Of a DNA stretch of 64,000 nucleotides, positions 47,301 to 61,000 are shown in pieces; within the stretch, counting starts at the first letter, position 1; each line of letters opens with the position of its first letter. The notes under the pieces were generated by a model. It was not told where the DNA came from, did not search any database, and saw only the letters and a list, made by a program, of their open reading frames with translations. Source of the stretch: Hermatobates lingyangjiaoensis (lineage: Eukaryota > Arthropoda > Insecta > Hemiptera > Hermatobatidae); NCBI GenBank assembly GCA_026182355.1, contig JAPFBL010000007.1, positions 1,922,001-1,986,000 on the forward strand. Direction: 5' to 3'. Position numbers and translations under genes: made by a program.

Positions 47301-50300
47301 CCAGCAAAACGTTAGTCAAGATTTTACAAATGTATTAGAAGTTGAGATATTTCTTCAGCTTGTTCGGCTAGATAGCCGCTTTATTTATTTATCAAACAGT
47401 TATTTTTCTTCATTCATTACTTGTGCAATCAACTTCTTTTTCTAATCATTCCATAAAGAAGGTAGGAAAGGGAATTCCTAAGGGAGAAGCCACGCAACAC
47501 CATACGTTTTTAGATACATTTTCCCTTCTTGGGAGGTGAATGAAGCATTGTTCTAGGAGAGACTTGAAGACTGATTTCGGGATGTCTATAAGGTATATTT
47601 CACTTCTTCTAGAATGAACCATATTGTCCTATCAACTGGGACATTTATAAATAAACCTTCAACATCTAGCAAAAAAAACACGCCGGTTGAACTGGACTCT
47701 TTGAACAGATCAAGGAAGAAGGTTACTGACGTGATCTTTAGAGATCAGTTGGGTAAATAGGACATCGGGTTTTTCTCTAAGTGGTAGATGGGTCTAGAGA
47801 TCTGACTAATGATTGGTCTGTCAGGCATGGGCAACCTGTGACCCGCGTGCCACATGCAGTCCCCAGCACGAGTTTTTGTGCGGCCCTCAGAAATTATCTG
47901 GTATTCTATCTTAATATTAAAAATTCTTTTGCTTCCCGCTTTTTAACAAAAGCTTACCGAGACTTTTGGGAGGAAATTACATTCCAGAGGGAGCTCTATA
48001 GCAATAAATGTTTTAGTTTTTTTCTTATATGACGTACTAATCTTTTTGAGATTGTGTTGTTACGATTGTTTACCATAATGAAATAATGAGATAAATAATA
48101 ATTTTCATTATAAGAATAATAAATAACTAATTATTGACACATTAATATAGCGCACAGTAGGCATTTATGTATATATAGAAATACATTATACATATAAGCT
48201 GTACGTATCGACATACTTTAGAAATTACTATACGACCTGCGGTTATTTGAAAATTATATAATGCGGCCCCCAGTTCACAAAATGTTGCCCTTGCCTGGGC
48301 TAAGTTAATTGCCAGGTTTATAAATTTTAATATTACCATAACAACCAGGCCGTAGTCTGCAATGAGTAAAGTCAGAGTGATATTCCTAATTTTCTTTGAA
48401 TGTTTTTTAGCTCTTCTACGGAGTTGCTGGGGATTTAGCGAAAGTTATTTTGATAATTTAATACATCTCTCAATTTTGAATCGTATTCCGTGGTTGGTAG
48501 TAGGACTAAGCACGATGCTTTATCTGCTTCATGAATAGAGATAGATTTATCCTGTTTGATTGATTTTACTCTTACATAACACGTTACTTCTGAAGTAACT
48601 CCGCTCTCTATTAGTTTCTCGATATATTACTTTGTATGATTTGAAGTTAATTAAATCTTGAAGGTTAGCTGACACAGAGGAGTAGCCGAACAGGCCATAG
48701 TTTAGCACCTCTGCCCTGACCTTCCCACTTTCATTTCAGTTAGTAATCCTTAAGCTTGTACCCGTAAGCTCGTAGTTAAATTAAAACCGGAAAATAATCT
48801 ATGTGTAGAACCAAAGTTATGTACCAGATCAGTTATAGTTAAAAATGGTTTTTAGCTCATCTGAGTATGGCTAATTGCCCCCCCAACCTTTAGATTCCAG
48901 TGTAATGTGCATTGGTAGTCTATCGTGAATGTCTCTGGACCACTTATATACGAAAGCAAGGTGTTCTAAATGTTATGGATTCGTTAAACTCTTTAGCTTA
49001 CGCCTTATAGTTGCCTTTCTTATTCTTTTTGCCCCTCTTCTTTTTATTACTCGTGTTGCTTGAGGTCGTAGGAGTAAAGGGGATGAAGTCAGAATCCCTA
49101 CTGCTTGTTGAGCTTCCACTGGTACTCCGCCTGCGAAAGCAAAGCCACTCTATTAACATCTCATTGCAAACCATACATAAAACACTTTTGACAAAGGCAA
49201 TTAATGTAAAAAAATCAAAATGGTCAAAGACAAGACCTCTGTCTCCTTTTCTTCTTTGAAGGACTCTGAGATCTTGACCTGCCACCACCAACCGACCCCC
49301 TCCCACAGCCACGACCGAGACGATTTTCTAACCTACTTTTCGATTTTGTCTCCTCCTTCAATCTGGGAAATAACATTTCAAAATCACCTTATTAGTAACT
49401 TCATTTAAGAGGAAAATTTAAAAAAAATAACAATAATAAATGTTACAGAGTTCCAGAAAGGGGTTTACACTGTTTGAACTTAATACAATAGGTAACCATT
49501 ACTACTACATGATGACTATTTGTCGTACAACTTAACGCAACTTTCTGAGTCTGGATCTCTCATTATTATATTCGCTTTATTTTGCATAAAAAGTAAAAAG
49601 TAAGTTTCAGTTACTAGTAAATGAAACCTTTCCATTGAATAACAGAAATGAATCTGGAAGTGTTTTTTGGAAATATGAGAACAGGAAATGAGTATAGAGA
49701 AATTAGCACTCAGAATGTGTAACGCACTTCCGTCACAAAAAATAATCACAAAACACAACAGGTTAGACAGACGATGCGGCACAATCAATCTCGCGAAAAC
49801 CCACCTTCTGCCTATCAAATCATTTGGTTTTGTTGATAACTAAAACAATCCAATGATAAATACCATACGTCAGCAAACATTAACCAGGGCTATACAATGG
49901 TCTGTCGAATTATCAGGGTATCCAAAAAGACTGCTTTCCCATTAGACCATTCCTATGAAAGCCATATCAGACGTTTCAATCTGTTACACAGCGTTACGGA
50001 GGATGTATTTCTACCGAAGGAAGACCTGTTGAACTTCCTTAAAATCACATTACTGGCACTTAAAAAAAAAAGGTTACTAAAGTTCAAGTAATGCAAACCC
50101 ACTTTGTGGAGCACTCTGTATTATAATGAAATATTACATCAAAATTTTAACGGTAAATCCAGTGAGAAAAAAGACAATGTATAAAAAGGAAAACAAATAT
50201 TTATTAACAAAGGAAAGTGATAATATTAGGAATGTCCAATCATCATGAATACTATATTTTTATTTTTCAATGCAGTCATGCAGTTTTCTACAACAACTAC

Positions 50301-53300
50301 TTTTCTAGATGCTTCAATCTGAACTTCTTAAAACATAATTAGTCATTACAATTGATTAGCACATTACTACATTTACATTTTTGAAATAAATATAATTAAA
50401 TAGAACTAATTACAAGTATAAATGTAACTTGTTGTATAAATTTAACAAAGAACCTCAGAAGAATGAAGATTCTAATCTAACATTGACCCTAACAAAAACA
50501 CTAAAGGGATTACACCTAAAAAAATGGAGTTCAGAAGAAAAGTCAGTGGAATGAGCAGGATTTTAAAAGAACACAAATAATTCAACATGCAAACTCAGAG
50601 AGTGCCCGCCCACCTTTAACTTTGCTATAGCAGTTCATAATGATTTGTACCTATTTATCTAACATTTTTAATTAAATTAGGAGTATCTGTGTTATGCAAC
50701 TAGTGTTATTTTCAAAACAAAGCGTTTCGAACACATACTGTTTTCCTTCGGATTAATCTGTACTGTAATCGGTATATAGTGTTTCTTGCTTCTATCATAT
50801 TATTTTAACGAAATAAACCTGAAGAAGAATACGATGTGTTTGAAACGTGTTATTTTGATGATTAAACTGCTTTAACTAGAGACTTTCTATAATTACCAAT
50901 AATTATTTGTTTTATTAATTTTTGTTAGTTAAAAGAACTTTTACAGAATAAGAACTTATTTTGTTTTTTTTTCAAATAAATAAAATTATGAGTTAATTTG
51001 AAAATTGTAACTGCTAGTCACATCTAGCGGATGACTCATTCACTCCACATGAATGGACACATTATGAGTTTTTTAAAAGAAAAGCCTTATTCAGCACAAA
51101 ATTATGCTGTTGGAATATATCTAAAAACCACTGTAATACTGAAACCTTACAATACAAACTTATGTTAAACGAAATAACTTGTATAAATATCGGTTCCACA
51201 CATTAAATTGAAGTAGTAAAAATCAATTGACAATACATGACTAACGAAAATGATTACTTTGCATGGTTTAGCGATACTACATGCAGTGGGAGGGAGGACA
51301 GTAAATGTGGTAGTATAAGGTAAGAAAAAACTCATAAAGAATATTAGCTCTTCAGTCCTCGTAATTTTTCTTCTCTAATCAGATTTCGCAGTGAGTGAAT
51401 TATCAAGATCTCATAGGATGTGTTTAAACATACCAATTATTTTGTTAGTAAGTGTTACAAATGGGTTGTATAATGCAACATTTTTTATTATTTTCAAGTT
51501 TTGTGAAGTTCCTCTCTCTGTCTCGTCGATGTTATACGAGAAAACAGAAAGATAATTAAAATAAAGATACAAATAAGCACGCCTGAACTTTCTCAGAAGG
51601 AGAATCGAGCTTGCCAACTCTACCTACGAAGAAAGGAACACGAACTAAAGGACATTAAACGCTGCATGCACTTTCTCCAAACAGTACAGGGTAACCGTAA
51701 AATTAGACGTAATGCAATTACAAAAACAGACCAACTATAGTTATAGAACCAATAATTGTTTAATCCATTAAAAAAACTAAAAACAAAGAGAATACCAATT
51801 AAAAGACTGACAAATCTTATGTATGAATCAGAAGTCTCTTGATAATGGACACGCTATGAAAGAAAATTACGAGAACTGATGAGTTCATATTTCAATAATA
51901 CTTCTACAATTTCAGTCACTAATGACTTTACAAGATAAAGGTACTTATACTAATACATACTCTGGAAGAGGCTCTAGATCCCAACGTTTCGACCATAGGC
52001 TGTTCTGCTTCATAGCTTGCATTAATTTTTCCTTCAAGATTTCACTTACTCGGTCCTTCTCTGCGTCCGTCTTACATCGCAGGTAGCATGTATTCACGTA
52101 ATCCCTTTAAGAGATAATAATTCAGTCAATCAAAACATCTGAAGTGCTTATGTTTTAATCCATAATTTAAAATTATCATATTAGTGGATTAGTGGAGTAA
52201 GAGGTTTTCGACCCGTTTCCTACGTTGTCCGTCTTCTAGTAGAACTAGTTGTCAAGTAGAGTTCCACTTGAAGATGAACAACGTCAGAAACCGGTTGACC
52301 AACTCCTCTTGTATACGAAATATGACGGGATCATTTACTAATGTTATTTCAAAAACCTCTGTGATGCTAATACAAATAAGCACAGTAAAATTGTAGAACC
52401 CATTCGAGCATGAATACCTTTTAAGTTGATAAATACCCGCTTGTAGTGTGTTACCTTAAACACCTAAACACATAGGCTTTAGCTCACAGTGTCATTCTAG
52501 AGATGGCCAGTCCAGCTCATTTGTTATTTGGCACCCATTCTAACATGAGTGATACTTATCGGGTTGAGTGATACTCTATATCGGAAGTCACCAATTCCGA
52601 ACTCCATTAAGTTATTAGAATAGGGGTCTTTAACAAGTATCAATCATAAACAAACTGTAAATTGCAGAGTTCCCCAATGATGAAAGTTTTACAAATAGAG
52701 TCGAAAGTATGACTCTATTTCGACGATAACTTTTCATCATATCTTTTTTTCAACTTTTTTAGTTCAGTGTCATATATTTCATTTTGGCAGTAAAACTAAT
52801 GTATGGCTACAATCACCAAATCAACAACAAACAAAAAGCGCACACCTTACAGACTTATGGCAACGAGTAGTATTGAACTATTGGCCGTATAAAATAATCT
52901 ACGACCAGAACCACCTTTATCGGGAAAGTGGCATGACTACTTTATGCTATCTTATTACTTTCATTCATTTAAGTGGAAAATAAGTAATAAAAATAAACTT
53001 GTAATAATCAGTCATTGAACGCCTTTACACTTTTTTACACCATAAATGGTATTTTAGAGTGAATGTGTGCCACACTTCGATATCTGGCAACCATTATAGT
53101 TTGGGAAAGCCTCATAACCAGGACCGGGTGGATTCTACATAGGGAGTCCTTAACGTCACCTCCCTAAAATTTGTTGGACTAGGGGTCTTTATCGAGTACT
53201 TGTCATCGTACAAACTCAGGACCAAAATCTCTCCGAGGGACGTATTGCACAAGATTCCCATCTCTGACATGAATAATGAAGTTATAACGAAAAGGCCAAC

Positions 53301-53998
53301 TCTCCTCCGCAGTACTTACGACAAGCACGCCACCAGACCACACTTGAACCCAATAAATATTCCTTGATAACTTCAACATTCAACAAAATCAAATTAAATT
53401 CATAATTAGAAAAAATATCTTCAAGATTCAATTTACCATAGTTACTTTCTCTTCTTTTCATCTTATTAAACGTAAAAACTCTTTCTTTATACATTTTTTC
53501 AATAAATAAGTTGCACATATTCTACTAATAAAAGTTAAATTTTAGAGTTGACAAATACCTGAGCACTACCGGCCAGCCATCTACTTGCTTCTTCAAAGCC
53601 AGCTCTCCTTTGTTCATGTCAGCTTCGTTAGGCTGATTCAGCTGCTGCTGATTCCGATGCCAGGACTGCACTTCATCCGCACTAGTTTGTTGCTTCTGTT
53701 GCATTGAGTTATCATTCTGTTGTTGCTGTTGTTGTTGTTGCTGCTGCTGTTGTTGTTTTTTCCGCATCCAATCTTGAGAAGCCTTATTGAAATTAATTCT
53801 TAAACGTGGCCCATTCATATTAAATCTTATTGGACTTCCCATTCCTGTTCCACCTAGAAAAACAATTTTATATACTTACACATATATATTCCTCGATTAA
53901 GTCTCCCAACTAGCAAATAATACATATTCCTTTTGTATTAACTGCATATTTTACCATCCTAAATAGGATTGGAAAAATTGTTTAATCTTTATTTGGAG

Positions 53999-54048
<50 letters not shown>

Positions 54049-55011
54049 CATTAGTGTAATTAGGTAGCAGACCTTCATTAATACATACACAATTAAATTT
54101 CTTGCCAATTTCTCTATGGATGATTTTTCAATTTAGCGTCTCGAGTTTTCTGATCTCACACTTCCATTCATTTGGTACTAAGTGTAATAAATCACCAAAA
54201 GATTTCGTTGTAAATTCCATGTAATATTTAGTTATCATACATTTAAAAATTAAACGTAGGATTTAATGCTAATTTAATTTAATGTTGTGGACAACAACAT
54301 TATCCAGGAGATTAACAATGCACCTGACTGCAGGTGCCCCGAAAGAACACACGCAAAGCACCCATAGCCTCAAGCTAACCAGGGAAGAATTGAATAAAAA
54401 TATCGTATTACTTTATCAAGAAAATGACCTGAGAAGGCTACACATTCTGGAAGCGCTGTGCATAAGAGAAAAGAAGCCGAACCTGAACAACCAGACCACG
54501 AGCTTCTCAAGAATATTAAAACTGCATGCAGGAACGTAGGATATTAAGTTCAATCTCTGATTATTTTCAAATTCGTTAGAACTTTTAACTAATAACACCC
54601 TGATGACCGTTATAACCTATATAACCTCCCACTCAATTCATGTAAATATTTCTTATTCCGTTAGGATGTTAATAATTGTGTTAATAACTTAGATAGTTCT
54701 TATTTTTGTATTTGAGTTCTGTGATGATTTAGTTATTAGTCCCTGAAGATGGTCAGAGCTGACCGAAACGTCGTATATAATTTGTATGTATTGTTAATTT
54801 GTTTGTTATGGTTAAAACTTGTTTAGTGAAAAAATGGAAGTCAAGAATAAATCTTTTGGTGAATTACTTTATATTTTACCAGAAAAGTGGAAATCCATAG
54901 TCAGAAAACTTGAAAAATTAACCCGGAAAAGAACGAAAGTTAAAATTGGCATAATTTTTAATAAAACATGTTTGATTGAAGGTCTGCTCCCAAAATACAC
55001 ACACACACACA

Positions 55012-55057
<46 letters not shown>

Positions 55058-58000
55058 AAGTGTTTTTCTATGGCCATAACTGATTAGTGTATCTATTCTA
55101 CTAATAAAACAAGGTGATATCTTCATTGTCTTTCGGTTGTCTACAAAACAACTGCTAATTGGAAACTACTTCAGAAGGACATCGAGTTTACAAAACAATC
55201 CCTCATCAACAACAGTTACTCCAACTCTCTCTTTGACAATAATGTAAAACAATATCTTAATTCCAAACACATCAGTCAAACCGGCAACCATTTAACAGGC
55301 ATAACACACAATCTTTATTACGAAAATCAGTACTCGGAAGACCATAAAAAAGACTAACGTGTGCTCAAGGACATTATCAAGAGAAATATAAAATGCACAG
55401 AAACTGAAGACAAGGTCGCCTTAATAACCTATTACTGAAGCCCACCATAAATAGCCTGGTAATGAAAAGAGCAATAAGGTTAGGGATTTTCAACCGAAGG
55501 AGTCTAACCTCGCGTATGAGTACAACTGTCATATCGGGGACTATGAGCCCTGCAACCCTTCATACATTGGGATGACAACTACATCACTGTTGAGAAGACT
55601 TACAATGCACCTTTCTATAGGCGACTACAAAAAACATTTAGAGGAAAAACATAATACTAAATTATGTCTACTAAATTAGGCCTACTCTTGAAACGATTGG
55701 AACCAAAATAATTAGAAAAGAAAATAACTTTAATGGGGGTACAAATCGCAGAAGCAATAATAATTAAACAAAATAAACCTACAATAAATATTCAGACGGG
55801 TAGCAGCGAGAGAGTGCTCAAACTATACATCTCTGGTAACACCAGGGAACCGTTAACTGCAAACACCTTCTACTCCACGACACACCTACCACCTCAATCC
55901 AACCAGTAGCTCTTGAGCAACAGGACTAAGAGCTGCGTTCGTTACAACGATTACTGCAAACTAGTCTTAACACCATCATTCAACACATTACACAAATTTT
56001 ATAATTACTCTGAGGATGACTGGAATCCAGTCGAAACATGTCGGATCCACCATAATTAATATTCTCAACGTTAGGATGAAATACTAAGATCTTTCAACCG
56101 TAAAAACTGTCTTCGTCAGAGTCAAAAACCCAACTGACACTGGCGAAGACAGCTTGTTACAGTTGAAAGATCTTAGTCTTTTTTCCCCAATTCTATTTTG
56201 TGGTTTGATCATATTTACATATATATTGCTGAAGAGCAGAGCAGATTCTGCATTCCCGACTTTGTTAAATTCTCGTATTACTTTCTTGAAAGTGAATGCA
56301 GAATCTGCTCTGCTCTTCAACAGTGTATGCTTGGATGAAGATCCACTGCCAACTTATAGACACACACATACACACACACATATATATATAAAGGACCAAT
56401 AATTTATAAGATTCAATCTAGAAATTATTATTTTTATTATATATAACATGTTAAATGTAATGTTTAGGAGTTGGTCATGTTTTTTTTATCACAGCTCAAA
56501 TTTTCGACTCTTGACACCCCACGACTTTGACTATGCAACAACCCGGTTTACTTGTACGAATGAATGTGCAATTACGATTCTAAGGAAACACCTAACAAAA
56601 TAAACTTAAATAAAATTGTTGGCGAAACATACCTGCATTTGGCTGCTTGAAACGATTCTGTTGGTTCATATATCTCGGCTGATTTTGGAGTTGCATACTG
56701 GGCGAGGGAGTAGGCTGTACATAGTGGGTCGGACTTGGTAGTAGGTGACTACCTTGCTGAGGCGCCCATCTAGACTCCTTAACCACGGGACTGTCACTCC
56801 ATTTGCTTACCTTTTCACTACACAACCACAAGTATACCTCAATAAAAGCCACGAAACATTTAACTAAACTCAGTTAACATATCAACTCATTGACAAAATA
56901 TTAATTACTATGAAATATTAATTTAGTTTTAATAGCACTGCAGCTACTCTATGGCAAGACAGTAATAAATTACCAAACCAGTTATAGAATTGCTTATGCA
57001 ATGTTTTCCAAAAACACTGCAGCCAATTTTGGGGGTAGCGCCAATTTTGTAACACTTGTATTACAATTACTAGTTTCCATATTTCTACAGTGACACATAT
57101 TTACAAAACTATTTTAAAACCCCAACATATAGCAAGAATTCAAAATACAAAACATAGTGTAGAATTATTATTCCAAAAGTGGACAGGAAGGAGGCCCGCC
57201 CTGGAGTTTGTGGGTTCAATATAATTGTTTAGTATACGAGGAATGCTGTGACATTTCTCCTTCTGCCAGACTTGATTCGAAGGGACCCAACATTGTTATT
57301 TACACATTCCTAGAACCAGGTCACGCATAAACATTGCTACTTTTTATGTTAATGTTGTCTACTTACTTAGGCTTCTCAGTGCTTAACCAGCATCTAGGGC
57401 CCAAAATATTACTTAGTGATCAGATATTTTTAAAATTTTTTTTTTTAGGGGGTCTTGTAGTTTAAAGTTTGGAAAACACTTGCTTGTAGGGAAAGGCAAA
57501 AGCAAAAATCAAAATTATTAAGTACCTAAAAACACTTTCTCTTTAGTTTTGTATCTAAACCAGTCATGAAAACAAAGCATGAGCTGTTACTGGAGGATCG
57601 CTGAAGTTCGCTCCTGAGTTTAACTTAGGACATCCCCCCCATAACCAATAAGGAGACACGGACCAGCTCCCGGGAAACCTAGGAGTCATGCAACCCGTCC
57701 CTAATGGATGGCGGCACCGAAAACGGAGCCTCTCAAAGAACAAGGCGAGTACATATTTCTCAATATGTAAAATAAAAAAAAAAAATCATAAGGAAAAATT
57801 TACTTGTAGATTTTGACAGATTTACACGTTTTTAGGGTTCCTCACAACATTTTATTTTCCCAATGACGTCTGCCAATATGAGAGTGGCTGGTGAGTATCC
57901 AAAATTTTGTGAACATTCTACAAGTAACACCGTTTGACAGATTTTAAAATAATTCAACAGATTAGAATTTTTGACAATATTGTGCAAGAAGAAATGTAGT

Positions 58001-61000
58001 TCCACCATTATCGTTCTTTAAGTTAAAATGAGTACTAATTCTTCCCGTTTTTCCGGTCGTACTAGAAACTTGAAATCTTGCATTTTGTATTCTCGTAACT
58101 ATTGCACAGTTAAAAAAAAAAGTATGTCTCTTTAATCACTAGTTTTCCATTTATACCGTTATTTCCTTAATGAAAGTGATATATATACCCATACAGAATA
58201 CAATCGACAACAAACTAAGTTTACTTCAAAAACCAAAACCATGAAAAGGAAAACCATTTATTTCGCAAGGTTACTTTCAAAGACTAAGGAAACTTACCTG
58301 GTGTCGGATTGAGATTTGGAGTTAGGTGGTGGAGAGCTAGAAGGTGGGGGCGGCGGAGGTGGCGGTGGAGGCAGTTGGTGTGGCGGAGGCGGTCCAGGAG
58401 GAAGAGGAGGTAGTTCAATTTCCTCGAGGTTCGTATTCATACCACTAGAGGCAGTGTTTCCAGATTCCTGAAAATCACGGTTATTAATACAATAATTACC
58501 ATACTTGTTTGGCACGTAAAAATTTGCTATAAACAAACAAAACCCGTACTTGTACTTCAAGTAATATTAATGTTGTTTTTTTTTTAAAAAGAATTTGTCA
58601 CTTAATTGGCTAAATAATAAAACCTTTAATGATGGAATATTCTTTGAAACGTGGAAAGCGAATGGACCACTGTAACCTCAGCCCAAGTTACCTCGAACTT
58701 TGTAAATATCAATTTGAATATTGTTTAGCAAATAGAATTTCATTTTTTAATATACTGTAAACAATCATTTCCAATGAATATTTAACCAAAAATATTAATA
58801 ACCTCTAAGGGAAAATTATTAAAATACTCGCATGTTGATATTGCTAAAAACTACGAGTATAATTTGGGACCTCCTCAGGTTAGTCTTACAGATCTAATCC
58901 TCAGGTCAGTTTTAAATTATTTCTTCATTGGGGCAGGTAGACCGTTTATTTATGCTTAGGTAGTCAGGTGATCAGCAATCCTTACTTGTGAAATATAGAC
59001 CTCCCTGATTCAGTATGTACCTATAAGCCACCCCAAAGAATGGGAAAAACCCAAAGTAATATTTAAGACGGTGCTTCAACAAATTAACTAGATATTCAAC
59101 TCCTTGAGGTAACCAAATAACAATAAATTAAAAGCATTTTAAATACATAAAAATCAGAAAATTACGATAAAATGGTAGAAAATACAAGTTAGTTTAAGAG
59201 AACTCCGAAAAATTCAACACTAGAAAATATGTTTGACTTGAGTTAAAGCACATGTTGGTATCTGTGGCAACTAATTAGCTAATACAGGAGAAAAGAAAGC
59301 TGGTGAAGATAAAAATAATAATGTATCATTAGAAACAGTTCCGAAATGATATTTACAACAGTTAAACTTAAAAAAACTTACAAATATTCTAAAACCAAAG
59401 CCTGAAAATACTGAGAGTTCTTCAACCAAACTTTACGTCCCGACAGTAGCATCAAGAATGAATAAGGTGCTTCCATACATACTAAACCACAGTGGCACTC
59501 ACTGACCACGGTGAAAATAACCGCATCTTGTCTGGCTTAATTACTAAGTAACAAACTTTCCCATGTAGAGCAGATTTCCAAAACTGGCATCATATTCGTC
59601 CGAAATTATCAAAGTGTGACATAGATTAGACTCTATTTAATAGTGAATAATAACTAGTGGATATAGTTAATAACTATATCTAGTGGATATATAAAACCAT
59701 GAATATTGATCTTTAATATTTAGTTATATAGTATAAGTATTAATAACATAATTTATTAAAAAATATAAAATAATAATTATATTTTTAATAACAAAAAATC
59801 GAAAGAAATTCATTCATAACTATATTTTTAGTCAATTATATTCTCAATGTTATATTTATATTGTATGCACTTAAATATTGTTGTATGATCAAAATTATAA
59901 AGTTGACAAGTATACCTGCAATTCGACTAATACTCATTTTGCCACTTGCCGAACTACTAATGACTCAACTCAGAGATCAGTGCAAAAATTGGAGATTGTA
60001 ACTTGTCAGAAGTTGTAATCCTTATGCTGATGTCATAATTTATTATCTTTAACTGTATAATAACTTATTGATCAATTAAACAAGAATCAATCAATACAAA
60101 ATGTCGGACCGTAACTAACTTTACAAAACATTGGTATGGAAGTAAAGGTGTAAATTGTTCTCTTTAATGTTGAGCTCCTTCATTGGTAAGCATTAACTTA
60201 CACATAAAATATAACTGAACTGGTACCATAAAACGTGGGCGCATGAGCGGGCTCGGTCGCATCCCTCTTCTGAGGAATGTGGTGTGTCCCCTCATGTGGC
60301 TAAAGGGTCTCACGTAAAAAAGCATCGATCTGTAATTGTTTTGTTCATGGATTGAGCCAAAAGGCCGAGAAACATGACTACAAATCAAAACAGGTACCAT
60401 AAAACGAGTAATATGGTTTTATAACAATAACAAGAGGTTACAGAGAAAAGTTTACCTTTTTCGCTGGGGAAGAATTGGTGGCTGCATTATACTGATGTAA
60501 ACTAGGGTTCTGTTGGTTAGGAACAGTGGGCAGGGTAGCAGCAGAAGTGAAGTTTTTGTACTGGTCCATGGTGGGCGTCATGTATGCCGCAGAGGCAGGG
60601 TCCATACCCCCCGTCCCATACCCAGGGTTTCCCATCCTTACTGTCGTGTTCTGTTCAACACAATCAATTTCATGTTACACATAACTTCGTAATGGAGGAA
60701 TTACTTACTATATGGTACAGGTATTGATTGAATTACGATTTCTTCGACTTTACGACTACCACTGTACCACATGTCTCACCAGTTAAGAGTATGAACATGT
60801 ATATATAAGTCTAAACCACAGTAAGAAATCAGACGACTAAGATGTGAAGACAGATTTCTCATGTGTTTCTTCTTCTCCTCTTCTGAAGAAGAGATCCAAA
60901 ATGATTGAGAATCATTTTAAGAGTGTAAGGTCTCTTTTCTGTTTTCTAGTTGTAACTTGAATTATATATATCCTCAGTGCCAGACACAGACAGTATATCA

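Noticed and set aside
54743..54769. Calling a functional hammerhead ribozyme
   Set aside because: An extra base follows CTGANGA and no helix III or cleavage-site pairing can be drawn. It is kept only as a finding.
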